From Melieria omissa (taxonomy: Eukaryota > Arthropoda > Insecta > Diptera > Ulidiidae), in contig OZ020267.1 of assembly GCA_963971225.1 (NCBI GenBank), positions 102,993,729 to 103,057,728 on the forward strand: a stretch of 64,000 nt of DNA, given 5' to 3'. The notes below the pieces were generated by a model, which worked only from the letters and a program-made list of their open reading frames with translations, ran no database searches and was not told where the DNA came from. The translations under genes and the position numbers were made by a program. Of this stretch, positions 23,669 through 34,294 are shown in pieces. Each line of letters begins with the position of its first letter. Positions within the stretch are counted from its first letter, which is position 1.

Positions 23669-26256
23669 GATTAGATTAGATTTGAAAGGGGGAATGTGCA
23701 CTGAGACCAAAGCTGATCTATTGTGCCCCCTACAACTTTAGAGAACGTCCCCTAGTCCCACCGACCTAATAAAGCTTAGTAACTTACGTGGGAGAAGGTG
23801 TTTGACGTTTTCTTCCGCAAGCCAGTACTGGCCCAGGTGCTGTCTCCTACTACGGCATACCGCATCGCAGTACAGTATGACGTGCTCGGGGGTTTCCTCC
23901 GCTGTTCCACAGAGTCTGCAGACGCTTACCTGTTCTATCCCGATTGTTTGCATATGTTTCCTCATCCTGCAGTGCCAGGTTAACAGCCCGGTGACCAGTC
24001 TAAGCTGGGTTTTTCCCAGTCTGAGGCATTCTTCACTCCATCTGGAGTTATAACCTTTAATGAAGATTTTCGATTGCCTAAGACCTGTGGCATTTGACCA
24101 GTGTTCTGAGTTCCTGGTTCTTTCCTCAAGTCTTAGTGACTCTACTTGAGTGCTTTTGCCCAGCCCAATGAAAGGTTCTGGTGCAAGGGGGATTATAGCT
24201 GCCCCAGTTCTAGCAAGACTATCAGCCTCCTCATTTCCCTCTAATCCTCTATGTCCTGGGACCCAGAGGATTTTAACCTGGTTATCTGTGCCCAGCTTAT
24301 TCAATGCTTCTATGCATTCCAGCACCAACCCTGAGGTAATCTCATATGAGATTAGTGCTTTGATGGCTGCTTGAGTGTCAGAACAAATGACTATGTCTTG
24401 CCCCCTGTACAAACGCTCGAGGTTAGTCTGTACACAGAGCCTGATGGCATATAGCTCTGCTTGAAATATGCTGGGTGTATTCCCCATGGGGTCGTAGTAC
24501 TTGAAGCGAGGTCCAAATACCCCCGCCCCTGTTCCCTCGTGCGTTTTGGAGCCATCTGTGAACCACGTAATAGTATGTGGTTTGAAATGGGACTGGTGTG
24601 CTTCCCAGTCCCAGTCCACTTTGTTACTCATACATACTACGAAGTTTTTCTCGTAGTTATACGTTTTCGCTATTGTATCCATTGGGTACAATACATAGGG
24701 GTTACTTACAGATAACACGTCCAAATCTCTGCGACTTAGAACGTGATCCCCCCCTTTACTGGTTCGGGCCAGCCCAATGATAGTGCGCTTGGCCGCCATT
24801 TCAATTGCTGTGTGCAATGGTGATATATTGAGTATCACCTCCAGTGTCACCGTGGGACAGGTTCTCATAGCCCCTGTAATGCACGTGCACGCCAGTCGCT
24901 GGACCTTATTTAGCCGATTCCTCACTGTAGTGAGTTTGGTTCTTGACGCCCATGCCACTGCTGCATATGTGAGTACTGGCCTCACTATCATGATGTACAA
25001 CCATCTTAGTATACCTGGTTTACAGCCCCAGGTTCTACCTGCTAATGATCTACACACCATGACTGCTTTCGTTGCTTTGCCGATAACTGCCTCAGCATGT
25101 TTATTCCAGAGTAACTTCGAATCTAGTGTTACACCTAGATACTTTACCTCCGGCTTGCTTGCGATGCTCTTGCCCAGCAAGCGTATCGCCCGCATGTGCT
25201 GCAGTTTCCTTTTTAGTGTAAATGGTACCATGGTGGTTTAATCCGGGTTTATTCGTAAGCCTGCCCGGGCACACCATTCTTGGGTTAATTTTAACCCTCT
25301 CTGAATTATGTCGCACAGAGTGTCTTCGAACTTTCCTCTGGCAACAATGACAATGTCATCGGCATAACCTTGACAGATTATGCCACTGCTTGTCAGTATA
25401 TCAAGGAGCTCGTCTACAACCAGGCTCCACAGTAGTGGTGATAATACACCACCCTGAGGGCAACCTCTGATCGTCAGTACACTCCTGGTGGTTGAGCCCA
25501 CCTTCGTTACTACCGTTCTGGTGGTAAGCATAGCTTTTACCCAGCGGCTGAGAGTGGTTTCTACCCCTCCTCGGTTAAGTGCTCTTTCTATTGCCTCATG
25601 GGAGGTATTATCGAAGGCTCCTTCGATGTCCAAGAAAGCGCACAGCACAGTCTCTTTATTCGTAAAAGCATTTTGAATCAGACTTATGAGCTGGTATAGG
25701 GCAGTCTCCGTCGGTCTTCCTGCCCTATACGCATGCTGCGCAGCATGAAGAGGTTGTCTCTTGAGCGTCACGGTTCGTATGTGCTGATCTAACAACTTCT
25801 CCATGGTCTTCATGACGAAAGATGTTAGACTAATTGGTCTGTAGGATTTTGGCTCTGTAAAGTCCCTCTTGCCAATTTTCGGTATAAAAACTACCAGGGC
25901 ACTTCTCCAACTTATGGGAATGTAACCTGCTGCTAGACAGCTTCTCATTATGCCAGTTAAATGACTTAGCAGCACCGCCCTGCCTTTTTGGAGAAAGACA
26001 GGGAGGATGCCATCCGGCCCTGGCGATTTGAAAGGTTAAAAGGTGTTCAGTGCCCAGTCAATCCTTCCCTGAGAGATGACTTTGTTCGCCAACTCCCAGT
26101 CTCTTCTGTCTGGTAGGTACATACTGCACTCGCCGGGTGTGTCCTGCGGGACTGCCCCGGGAAAATGTGCGTTAAGAAGAGAGAGAGCCCTTTGCTCTTC
26201 ATTTCGTGTGTACCCCCCATCCGGAAGCTTGAGAGCCATCTTGTTTCCACCCCTCC
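23669..26256 (-). mobile_element. 5'-truncated non-LTR retrotransposon (I/LOA-type, RT plus RNase H)
   Basis: The 2,588-bp insertion is bounded by an 11-bp target duplication ACGAAGGGTTA (23,658-23,668 and 26,257-26,267). The 3' end (low coordinates) has an ATCTA-repeat tail rather than poly-A. The coding strand holds a reverse transcriptase with GYADDIVI and an RNase H domain with WFTDGSKTHEGTGAGVFG, the order of I/LOA-group LINEs. The endonuclease and ORF1 are missing, which is typical 5' truncation. It is nested in the Helitron-like element. Confidence 0.9.
23738..26254 (-). pseudogene. LINE pol: reverse transcriptase and RNase H with two nonsense codons
   Basis: One reading frame runs from 26,254 down to 23,738, broken only by TAA codons at about 26,038 and 25,238. 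Marks in order: KSPGPDGILPVF (RT motif 1 region), FIPKIGK and YRPISLTS, LDIEGAFDNTSHE (first catalytic Asp), RGCPQGGVLSPLLW, YADDIVI (catalytic pair) near 25,370, then the thumb, RNase H (DGSK, E of QAELYAI, D of SDTQAAI, GNEEADSLA) between about 24,550 and 24,180, and a Cys-rich CRLCGTAEETPEHVILYC near the end. The enzyme copies its RNA at a nicked target. The active-site residues are intact, so the copy is rather young. Confidence 0.88.
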
Positions 26257-26483
26257 ACGAAGGGTTAAGAATTTGTTTGGAGTAAATGATGTACACACAT
26301 GATGTAATTGGCCTTCTGATTTAATTGGCCTTCTCACAACATTTTTAAAACACTCGCAATCAAAGATAGTTAGACACATGTTTTTTTTTTTAAATCAAAA
26401 TCTGATGGGATCAACAATGGGTTAAGATTTCGTATCGGGGGAAATAGGAGAGCTTGCGTGCAAGGCCGCAGGGCCCAGCTTGT

Positions 26484-26622
26484 TTAATTATAGAAAATGT
26501 TTAATTATAGGTGCGAGAAATGCTGTAGGCGTGTAGATTTTTTCCACCTGAGCAAAACTTAAATAAAAATAAAACATTTTAATCGCCACCTTTAGTCACC
26601 GAATTGACACTCTGACAACAAG
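26484..26622 (+). promoter_or_regulatory. Proximal half of the conserved upstream block of receptor C
   Basis: It contains GGTGCGAGAAATG, TTTTTTCCACCTGAGCAAAA, TTTTAATCGCCACC and AATTGACACTCTGACAACAA up to the ATG, all shared with D, E and F. There is no TATA box. An initiator-like TTTAGTCACC lies about 30 bases before the ATG. Confidence 0.6.
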
Positions 26623-28714
26623 ATGTCTACCACAACAATTAAGGATATAACAATAATTGTGAATTGTAAGTAGCACAAATTTTTGGTAGAATGTGCACAA
26701 ATTTCAATTTACAATCTTTATACCGAATTATTGAATCATTTGCAGTTTAAAAGTTGTGACGAACTAAGTATTGAATAATTAAAAATTTTTAATATTTCGT
26801 GCTAAATGGAATAAAATCGTGTAAAAAAATTACAAATTTTTTTATTTTTAAACCGTGTTAAATCTAAAACATGTAAAAGAAGACCGTGTAAAAACAGAAT
26901 TAGGTGTATTTTAATCACAGCTAATGCATATTTCTTAAACTGAAAACATAGATCTATGACTATCGTTGCTGGAAGTCTATTATGTGTGCATAGCTGAATT
27001 ATCTAAAAACTTATATGTTTTTCAAATGTTTCTATTATATTTCACCAGCCTTCAGGCGCATTGGAATCGACATACGCGCCTCCCCAGACAGCCCCATGTT
27101 GAAGTATCCATTGAGATTCGTTATACCTGCGACAGGCAAAATTATCCGGAATCTTGCCATATACAACTACGTGTTCACCTACTACAATGATGTGGAAAAA
27201 GTTGTGTCAGCGTTTACCATGATGACCCAAATGCTTCTGACTGCGTCTAAAGTTGTAGTTTTTATGACACGCGGCAGACAATTCATAAGTCTAATACAAA
27301 ATTTTGAGGATTTGGCCATGCAAGGTGTAAAATTCAGTTTTTAGTACCAAAAAACAAAATAAAATTATTAAAATAAATATTTAATTATAAATCCAAAACA
27401 CTAGCCGACAGTGCCGAACGAGAAGTATGGAATACGGAAAGCATGCGTGTCATGCCCATTATTCGACCCTATAGCATCGCTTGCTGGACTGCGGCCATCA
27501 TTTCTGTGGTGATGCCGCTGCTGAAATTGCTCATCACCTACATTATCTATGACGAAATAGTGATAACACTACCAATACCAGGAATGTTAGTGGACGCACC
27601 ATTCATTAATTTGATTATTATTAACCTGTACTTCCTTGCAGTTTCCCCTACGATCACACACAAACATTTTATTTCATATTGACCAATATTTGGTCAGTGC
27701 TTCTGATGTATTTTGCCATCAATGCCATTGTCGGTGTGGAGGGCCTCTTCGGTTGGTATGTCTGCAATGTGACTGCACATTTTCGCATACTTCGCCTGAA
27801 AGTGGCGCGTGTCATTGACGAATTCAACAACCTGTCGCAAACGCATTTCCAACGAAATTTTGTCCAAATTATTGAGTATCATAGTCGAATTATGATCATG
27901 GCATCAGAGTTTGATGGTCTGTTTGCGCAAATCGTTTTCGTCGAGGTGTTTTTGACCTGTCTGCAGCTCTGTTCTTTGGTATTTCAATTTGTCTTCTCAA
28001 CGGACGCGTCCATGTATCCGTACATCTCGATGCTATTGGCCTCGCTTATGCTGCAACTCATGATCTACTGTTTCGGTGGCGAGAAGGTAAAGAACGAGGT
28101 GAGATTTTTTCGTACTTTCATTAGATATTCATGTCGACTTTAAGAACTTTGATTCGTCCAGAACGACGCAATGTGCGACAGCATTTACTTGCTGACACCT
28201 TGGCACAAGTTGCCACCGAAGATGCAAAAGTCATTCGCCATGTCACTAATACGCACACAACGCCCATTGACGCTGTCGGGATATTTTTTTACAGCCGATC
28301 GTGAACTTCTAGTATGGGTACGTAGAAAGTAGCGCAGCATCAACAAGGCTTTTTGCTTTCCATTTTCCTTAAACATCCTCTCTGAACCAACGCAATGCTC
28401 GCATTAATAGGGGTCATTCCCTGCGCGTTTGTTCGAGTAAAAAAAACATATTAGTGGAGTTCACTCTTCATAGCATTTTAGATGTAAAATTGCTATGGTA
28501 GCAATATGTCGCTACAACTGCTTTCGAAAAAAAATTCAAAAATTGCTACGATAGCAACTTTACACCTAAAATGCTATGAAGAGTGTACTCCACTAGGGGT
28601 TTATACAATTTCTTGCAGATTTTCAAGACCGCCGGCTCTTTCACCACTCTACTTTTTGCACTGAAGGAAAAACAGAGAACGTTTGATGCAACTGCGGAAC
28701 CACACTTACTATAG
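26623..28714 (+). CDS. Odorant receptor C (7tm_6 family), six exons
   Basis: Exons 26,623-26,665, 27,049-27,324, 27,405-27,585, 27,642-28,098, 28,162-28,317 and 28,619-28,714 give 402 residues, phases 1,1,2,0,0, with no stop. It would act as the ligand-selective subunit beside Orco in olfactory neuron membranes. Seen: short exon 1 (MSTTTIKDITIIVN), FRRIGIDIRASPDSP before the first helix, MTRGRQFISLIQNFEDLAMQ, EGLFGWYVCNVTAHFRIL, EYHSRIMIMASEFD loop, LMIYCFGGEKVKNE, IYLLTPWHKLPP, GYFFTADRELLVW, IFKTAGSFTTLLFAL. AATAAA at 28,790. Its upstream block is split by a 4.2-kb insertion, which may alter expression. The last intron holds a MITE. Confidence 0.92.
28454..28593. mobile_element. TA-flanked MITE in the last intron of receptor C
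   Basis: A 140-bp element with terminal inverted repeats of about 50 bp (GTGGAGTTCACTCTTCATAG / CTATGAAGAGTGTACTCCAC) and TA on both sides. A truncated copy is in the last intron of receptor E at 41,726-41,815. D and F lack it. Mariner-type by its TA duplication. Confidence 0.8.
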
Positions 28715-28856
28715 TTAGACACATTCGATCGAATGTCATTGTTTAATGTTATGAATTGAGAAATGCTTTAAAAAAAGAATGAGTTCAATAATAAATGTTG
28801 AAAATAATAAATGTTGTTCTTAGTAACAAAATATAAGGAACCTTATGTTTAAAATA

Positions 28857-28975
28857 GTGTCCATCTTCTTTTCAACGTTTAAATATTTTATCCTTTTTTC
28901 TGTTTACCTTCTTTTCAACGTTCAAATATTTTTCTATATTTTCTTAATTTTCTATCTTCTTTTCAACTTATTATT
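28857..28975 (+). repeat. AACGTTTAAATATTTTTCTA minisatellite after receptor C
   Basis: Two to three units of TTCTTTTCAACGTT(T/C)AAATA with TTTTTCTATATTTT. The same array type recurs at 37,070-37,215, 44,610-44,910 (reversed), 46,960-47,130, 47,465-47,845 and 54,668-54,850, always between receptor units. Confidence 0.75.
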
Positions 28976-28999
28976 GTCGAAGGACATGACTAAATAGTA

Positions 29000-30600
29000 A
29001 GTTCGAAAGTTATGGTCTGAAAATATTCAGAATTCACGGTAAAAAATGTCAGGAATTTTCCGACTTTTCCAATAGATTTTCCGGAATTTTCAAAACCCTG
29101 TTCATAAAATTTTCAGCCAATCTTTGTAAACAAAAATACGTTAGAAATACTCTCTCAGGTTAGACTACTTTATTATTATACTATGGTTTTCCCTACCTGA
29201 CATATTCTGGTCCTGAAAATTCAAAATAGAAAATGTAGTTAAAAGGACAACATTTTTCTCTTTCATTTGATACTGTTGAAGCCGTTTTCGAATTCTAATA
29301 AAAGTCAACATGAAATATTACTCATTGGAACGTTTAGAATCACCATGTTTTTTCTCATTCAAATACGAATTCACATTATTGTGTATTATGTACTTACATA
29401 TATATATCATATATTTACTGAATTATTTTTATGTTTTGGTAGAGTTAGAGATAAGATTACCTTGAATAAATAGTCAGTTGTAACATAGAAACAAAAGGAG
29501 AAACACGCGTTTTCTTCCGCCAGTGAGCGCAAGTTTTTTGTTCTCAGCTCAAATATTTGAAAATAGTATCCACAATTCGTACAGATACCCATATCTTCAT
29601 CATTGCACAACCACAAATATAAAAAAAAAATTTTAAGTGTGTATGTCCTTAAAATTTTAAAGTTATTTAAAAAGGACTTTGGGTCAGAAAATGAAAAACT
29701 GTTTATGGAAAGTTGCTATAAATGACCTCTAGTTTCACGCCTATATTAATATTAGAATGGGTCGAGGTATAAACATTTTTTTTCACACGATGTAATAAAT
29801 TTATAGTTGGTGTTTTCACTCAGTGCATCTTAACTTTGTCATATTTCTTTCGATTCTATTGATGTTATTTGCACATATACTTAGTAAGGACATAAAAACT
29901 GTTACACACGTTTTATGCTATAAACCTAAAAGTAGTGAATGTTTTTGAGCTAATTTTTGTTTACATATTTATTGATATATCACACACGCACAACAAAAGT
30001 GAAACAACTTAAAATTTCTGATTTTTCAGGAAACGCAAAAAACTGTTTTTGAGCTAAATAAACATTTTTTTAAATAAAGTATAGACCGTTCAGTAGAAAA
30101 TCCTTACAGATTATGCTTTATGATACGTTGCAAGAATTTTTTTTAATTTTACACAAGAAAATCCAAAATTTTGAGTTGTGACTGTTTTGATGATATTTTA
30201 GTTCAATATTTACCGAATTATTTCAAGTTATGCCACTTTTTCTGAATTTAATAATTATAAATGACAGTTAAAGTTAAAGTTAAAAGATAAATTTTGACAA
30301 TTCAAAATTAATTTTAATAATTAAACATATATACAAAAATTGTCAGAAATGTGCTTAAAATTAACTTTAATAAAAATTTATTTCGTCAAAAGTGACACAA
30401 TTTGAGTTAGGACTCTTTTGTATTGAGCTGCAGCGATCAAATAGGATCAAACTTCTGACATGAAGAGAGACATAACTGGATTTTCGCAACAGTTAACAAC
30501 AACAAAATATACTGAGCTTTTGCTGATTGGTAGATTTATGCATTGTGCACAGTATTAACACTTAAACCCGAAAATGAAAAATTTTGAGTTGTGTCACTTT
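29000..30600. mobile_element. Diverged element sharing sequence with the TTAA element at 38,331
   Basis: Segments at 29,200-29,280 and 29,635-29,780 (TTGGGTCAGAAAATGAAAA, GACCTCTAGTTTCACGCCTA) match 38,890-39,150 in order, and 33,185-33,240 matches 39,340-39,395. So 29.1-33.26 kb seems a longer or older member of that family, interrupted by the mariner at 30,605-32,349. No coding frame is recognised. Confidence 0.45.
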
Positions 30601-30604
30601 TGTA

Positions 30605-32349
30605 GTGCGTGTGCGATATGTTGTACAAACAAACATTCATTCGAAATGTCCGCCTTTGGCTTTGGCACGCACGTCTTCAGTCGGACTGGCCAATCATCAA
30701 TAACCGCACGCACGTCGTCCATCGGAAAATTGGGCACAGCACGAATCAAAGCTGTCTTAAGAGACAATTTTTAGCCGAACGGGTTTCAAATCAGGACCGC
30801 CGAGGGCCATTCTTCAGAGGAAATAAATGCTGGTAAATTGTTTTGGAATCAGGTTTAAGTCGTTTTAGCTTTTGGGCCGGCGCAGAATCTTGCTGGAAAG
30901 TCCACGGCTGGTTTTGGAACAAAGAATGGGTTAGTGGTTTTACAACAGCTTTCAAAACGGTTTCTTGGTAAACTGTGGCCGATGTTTTGACCCCTTCTTC
31001 GCAGAAATGCAAGTCAGTGACCCCATCGTAAGAGACACCCCACCAAACCATGACTGAAGCTGGATGATGACCCTTTCGACCCGACGCGTCGAATCAGTTC
31101 AGATGCTTCCTAAGATGACCGTGAATACACCCTATCATTTTGCTTGTTAAATTTTTCCTGCACGGTATAAATTTTTTCATCGGTAAACAAGATTTTTCTG
31201 TGCAAGTTCTTAGCGTGCTTCACCAAAAGACGTTTGCATTTTTCCATTCTTTTTTTTCAAAGCTGCAGTCAACAAATGTCCGGTACGGCGGTTGAAAGCC
31301 CCAAGTCCCAAGTCTTTTTTAAGGCAGGTTCTCACCTTGTGGATCCGAAAAAGTGCATTTTTTTTAGGAATTTTTTTTGAGAAAACGGTTAAAGATACAA
31401 CGCTGTTTCTGGATATGAACACACATTTATTTAGAGAATACAATTTTTAAAATTGAATGAATCAAAAAAAGGGGGGGAGGGGGCGTCCATCAGTGGCGGC
31501 ATGTCGGCGAGGAGGTGTCCCGCTACCGGAAGTGATTCCGTCAAAACCCGTGATCAGAAACACAAAAATCGAACACATTCTTAATGTGTACCGTATTATC
31601 TATTGAATGAACTACGATCATGAAAAAAAAATCGAAATTAAAAAAGTTATGAGGTTTTGAAAAAAAAATTACGATTTTCGCATTTTTTTGTTCACTAATT
31701 ATTTTTTTAAATAAACAATTTTCAATATTTTTGGCTGATCGTAGTTCGTTTATTAGAAAAAACCCTAAGGAACATTTGGAAAAAATTTGGTGACGATTGG
31801 TTCATTCCAGCGCCTTCAATCACTTCCGTAAGGTCCGAAAATGTGGTTCTGAGAAAAACGCGTTTAAAGTTTAAAGCGCGCTTGGCCGGTGCTCTACACT
31901 GCTCTTTGTAACGCCTGTAACTTTTGTAATTTTTAAGATTTTGATCTGAAATTTCTGGAGCACATTTTTGAAACATATATCTACACGATAATGCAAAAAA
32001 AAAATTGGTATTTTTTTTTCTACAAGGTGAGAACCTGCCTTAATAATTCGACTCATGGACTTTTGCGAGATATTCATCTCCCGGGCCATGATTTTCTGTT
32101 TTCGGAGCGGATTTCGCTGAATGCTTGATTTGACAGCTTTAACGACTTGTGGTGTTCGAACTGTGCGCGGACGGCCCGAACGAATGCGGTCTTTAACATC
32201 TCTAGTCTCCTCAAACAGTTTTATGCACCGGTAGACGAACATGCAACTAATCCCGAGCGGGCGGAGCGTTTTGATAATATCACCTTTTTCATTTTACATT
32301 TAAATAGCGCTATAACAACGATACGGTTCTCGTTATCTGACCACTCCAT
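30605..32349 (-). pseudogene. Mariner-type transposase split by a TTAA element
   Basis: Read on the minus strand from an ATG at 32,349: a helix-turn-helix part with VVKAVKSSIQRNPLRKQKIM and REMNISQKSMSRIIKA, then a 717-bp insertion, then LNLHRKILFTDEKIFTVQ (first Asp), VMVWWGVSYDGVTDLHF and WTFQQDSAPA (second Asp) and a degenerate C-terminus ending near 30,605. Stops and frameshifts follow the second Asp. Terminal inverted repeats were not located with certainty. Confidence 0.75.
31323..32039. mobile_element. Non-autonomous piggyBac-type element inside the mariner
   Basis: 717 bp, TTAA at both sides (31,319-31,322 and 32,040-32,043) and about 17-bp inverted termini GGCAGGTTCTCACCTTGT / ACAAGGTGAGAACCTGCC. 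It splits the mariner transposase after MSRIIKA. There is no coding content. Confidence 0.85.
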
Positions 32350-32369
32350 GGCGAAAGCTAGAACAATTT

Positions 32370-33590
32370 AGAATTCCTGGTGCAGACTAACGCTTTACAG
32401 GTTATGTTTCATAAGCCATGAGGAAATAACGAGGTATGTGCAATTCAACTGTGGTAGAACAGGAGTCGGGTGTGGTAGAACAGAGGTCGGGTATAAAGTT
32501 TGTTGTGACCGCTTTTGGTTTGTCCGACGTCAGTAGCGTTCGGGTTGACCTATTTGAAGCGGCGGGTCACGCCAATTATTTTATGGCCAAAGTGCCTATG
32601 TGTGTGAGCAACCAAGAGAAACGCACGGTTTGTCTATTCTCAAGAAGCTGATTTTATTTTTCAATTTCCGTGTCTTAAATACAAAATTTAGAAACTGTTA
32701 TACGGCTGAGCATTTCCAATGCTCCGCCCGATTTTCCAGTGTCGCGGAAGTGTGACCAATCAGCGTCACGGGACCCTTTCGGTCAGTTCAGCACTTTTCC
32801 TCAAGTGCCATTGCCCTGCGGTAGGTGACATCACACAGAGTGCCGATCAGTGCATGTTCCATATGTGGGACACTGCACTGCGGTCAGTCGTGTCGGATGG
32901 CACGCCGCTGGCTTAGCCACTTGAGTGTCGCTTGTGTCGTGCGCGCGTTGCTATTTGACACTTTGACACATTTGTGCTTGAGTGCAGCATGACTTGTCAG
33001 GGTTGGCATAAGTGGTTACACGGTACCACTACACAACTATTACAATGGGTGTGTTCAATGTTATGTGTAACAATATTTATGTCGCTACTAAGTATATATC
33101 TTTCATCTTAGATTTTAAAACCAAAGGACACAATTTATTTTATCCAAAAACAAAATTATAAATTTTTGAAAATTGTCGAAAAATTCACTTTTTACAACTT
33201 TCATCGTCAATAAATTCCCCAAATCTCATCTGATTTGGTCGGTCTATATATTGCTGGAAAGGCTAAGGTATTATCTTCTGACCGACGGAAGTGAGTGTGT
33301 TAGTCGGATGATTCGTTTACTAGATATGTGCTCATAACTGAAATAACAGGGAGAAAACTGGCTTTTCGAAGATTTTTCGAAAATGCTTCTTACAAAAAAT
33401 TTTGGAATTTCAGTTTCGTGTTCAGCGGCCCAAAGATAGTCTAGAAAACACTTTTAATTTTAGGTGCATTTTTTCTATTGAGAAATTCTACTGATGATTA
33501 AATATATATACGACGGTTATAAATACTTTCTGTACTAACTTAACATTTCGGGGGGCGGTTTAAACCCCAAAAACCCTCTTTTGTGTGCGC
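32370..33590. other. Repeat-rich spacer, no gene
   Basis: A GC-richer part (32,430-33,000) carries a local repeat GTGTGGTAGAACAG and short overlapping frames. The end, GTTTAAACCCCAAAAACCC ... TGTGCGCCACTG at 33,596, looks like a transposon terminus because CAGTGGCGCAC-type starts occur at 38,775 and 40,382. Nothing coding is supported. Confidence 0.35.
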
Positions 33591-33596
33591 CACTGG

Positions 33597-33870
33597 TCGG
33601 TTGTAAATTATGAAAATGGAAATCAAAACGACTTGGTTCACAAAGAATTAGTTCAAACAAAATTTAAGTAGTTAAGCTATAGTTAATCATAAGTTAAACC
33701 AACGAAACGAAAATTTATAAGTTGAGCAATAATTAATCATAAGTTAAACCAACGAAACGAAAATGACTTAGATGACGAATATAATTAATCGTTAGTTAAA
33801 CCAACGAAACGAAAATAAATTAGATGAGCTATAGTTAATTGTTAGTGCAAATGTTTTAAATCACTAGTAT
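33597..33870 (+). pseudogene. Duplicated 3' end of receptor B with its minisatellite
   Basis: From 33,597 the sequence follows receptor B exon 5 from its GTCGGCTGTAAATGATGG point (21,456) through the stop region into the same minisatellite, with several mismatches; GGTTGTAAATTATGAAAATG shows the B codons altered. Receptor B sequence upstream of this point is absent. This is a duplication breakpoint, and the fragment is not a gene. Confidence 0.8.
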
Positions 33871-34076
33871 TACTACACATAATTACTACACATAAGTAAT
33901 TTAATGTTATTGAAGTAACATCCAACTTATCATTTTTCCAAGCATTCGGTGATTTTCTTTCACCGCATGACCAATAATTTAGTCAATTTCATTTAAAACT
34001 AATTATCACCTAAAGTTTATCAAGTAAGCCAAGCCAAAAGCTATCAGAAAGCAATACTTTCACAATAGTCCCTCAA

Positions 34077-34294
34077 CATTTCGGCAACTCTAATTTTAAT
34101 TAAATCAACCCTTTCCTCATACATTCTCAGAAAATATGTCGCATCATAACGCCTCTTCGGTTAGAAACTTTTTAATTATAGGTGCGAGAAATGTTGTACG
34201 CGTATACAATTTTTTCCACCTGAGTAAAACTTAAACGAAATTAAAACATTTTAATCGACACCATTAGTCACCGAATTTACACTCTGACAACAAG
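34077..34294 (+). promoter_or_regulatory. Conserved upstream block of receptor D, intact
   Basis: About 218 bases from ATTTCGGCAACTC to the ATG, closely matching the blocks before F (56,547) and E (44,038 downward). Landmarks: CATACATTCTCAGAAAATAT, CATCATAACGCCTCTTCGG, TTTTTTCCACCTGAG, TTTTAATCGACACC. There is no TATA box. It probably contains the olfactory-neuron promoter. Confidence 0.6.

Larger units (their letters stand above)
22281..26482 (+). mobile_element. Helitron-like element hosting a LINE
   Basis: It starts A|TCTATATTTATATAAAA and ends GCAAGGCCGCAGGGCCCAGC-TTG|T, resembling insect Helitron ends (TC start, GC-rich CTRR-type end, insertion between A and T), although the last four bases CTTG deviate from CTRR. 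The body carries repeated modules: GGGCGTGGCAC..CCATACAAC and ATGGGTTAAAGTTTGTATGG. Related elements lie at 45,808-46,922 and 49,976 onward. No Rep/helicase is seen, so it is non-autonomous. It lies in the promoter region of receptor C. Confidence 0.6.

Noticed and set aside
27015..27048. Alternative start of receptors C-F at an ATG just before exon 2 (MFSKC-type)
   Set aside because: The stretch is a pyrimidine-rich acceptor region with mostly amino-acid-changing differences between copies, and receptor A has a stop there. The conserved 43-nt exon 1 is a better start.
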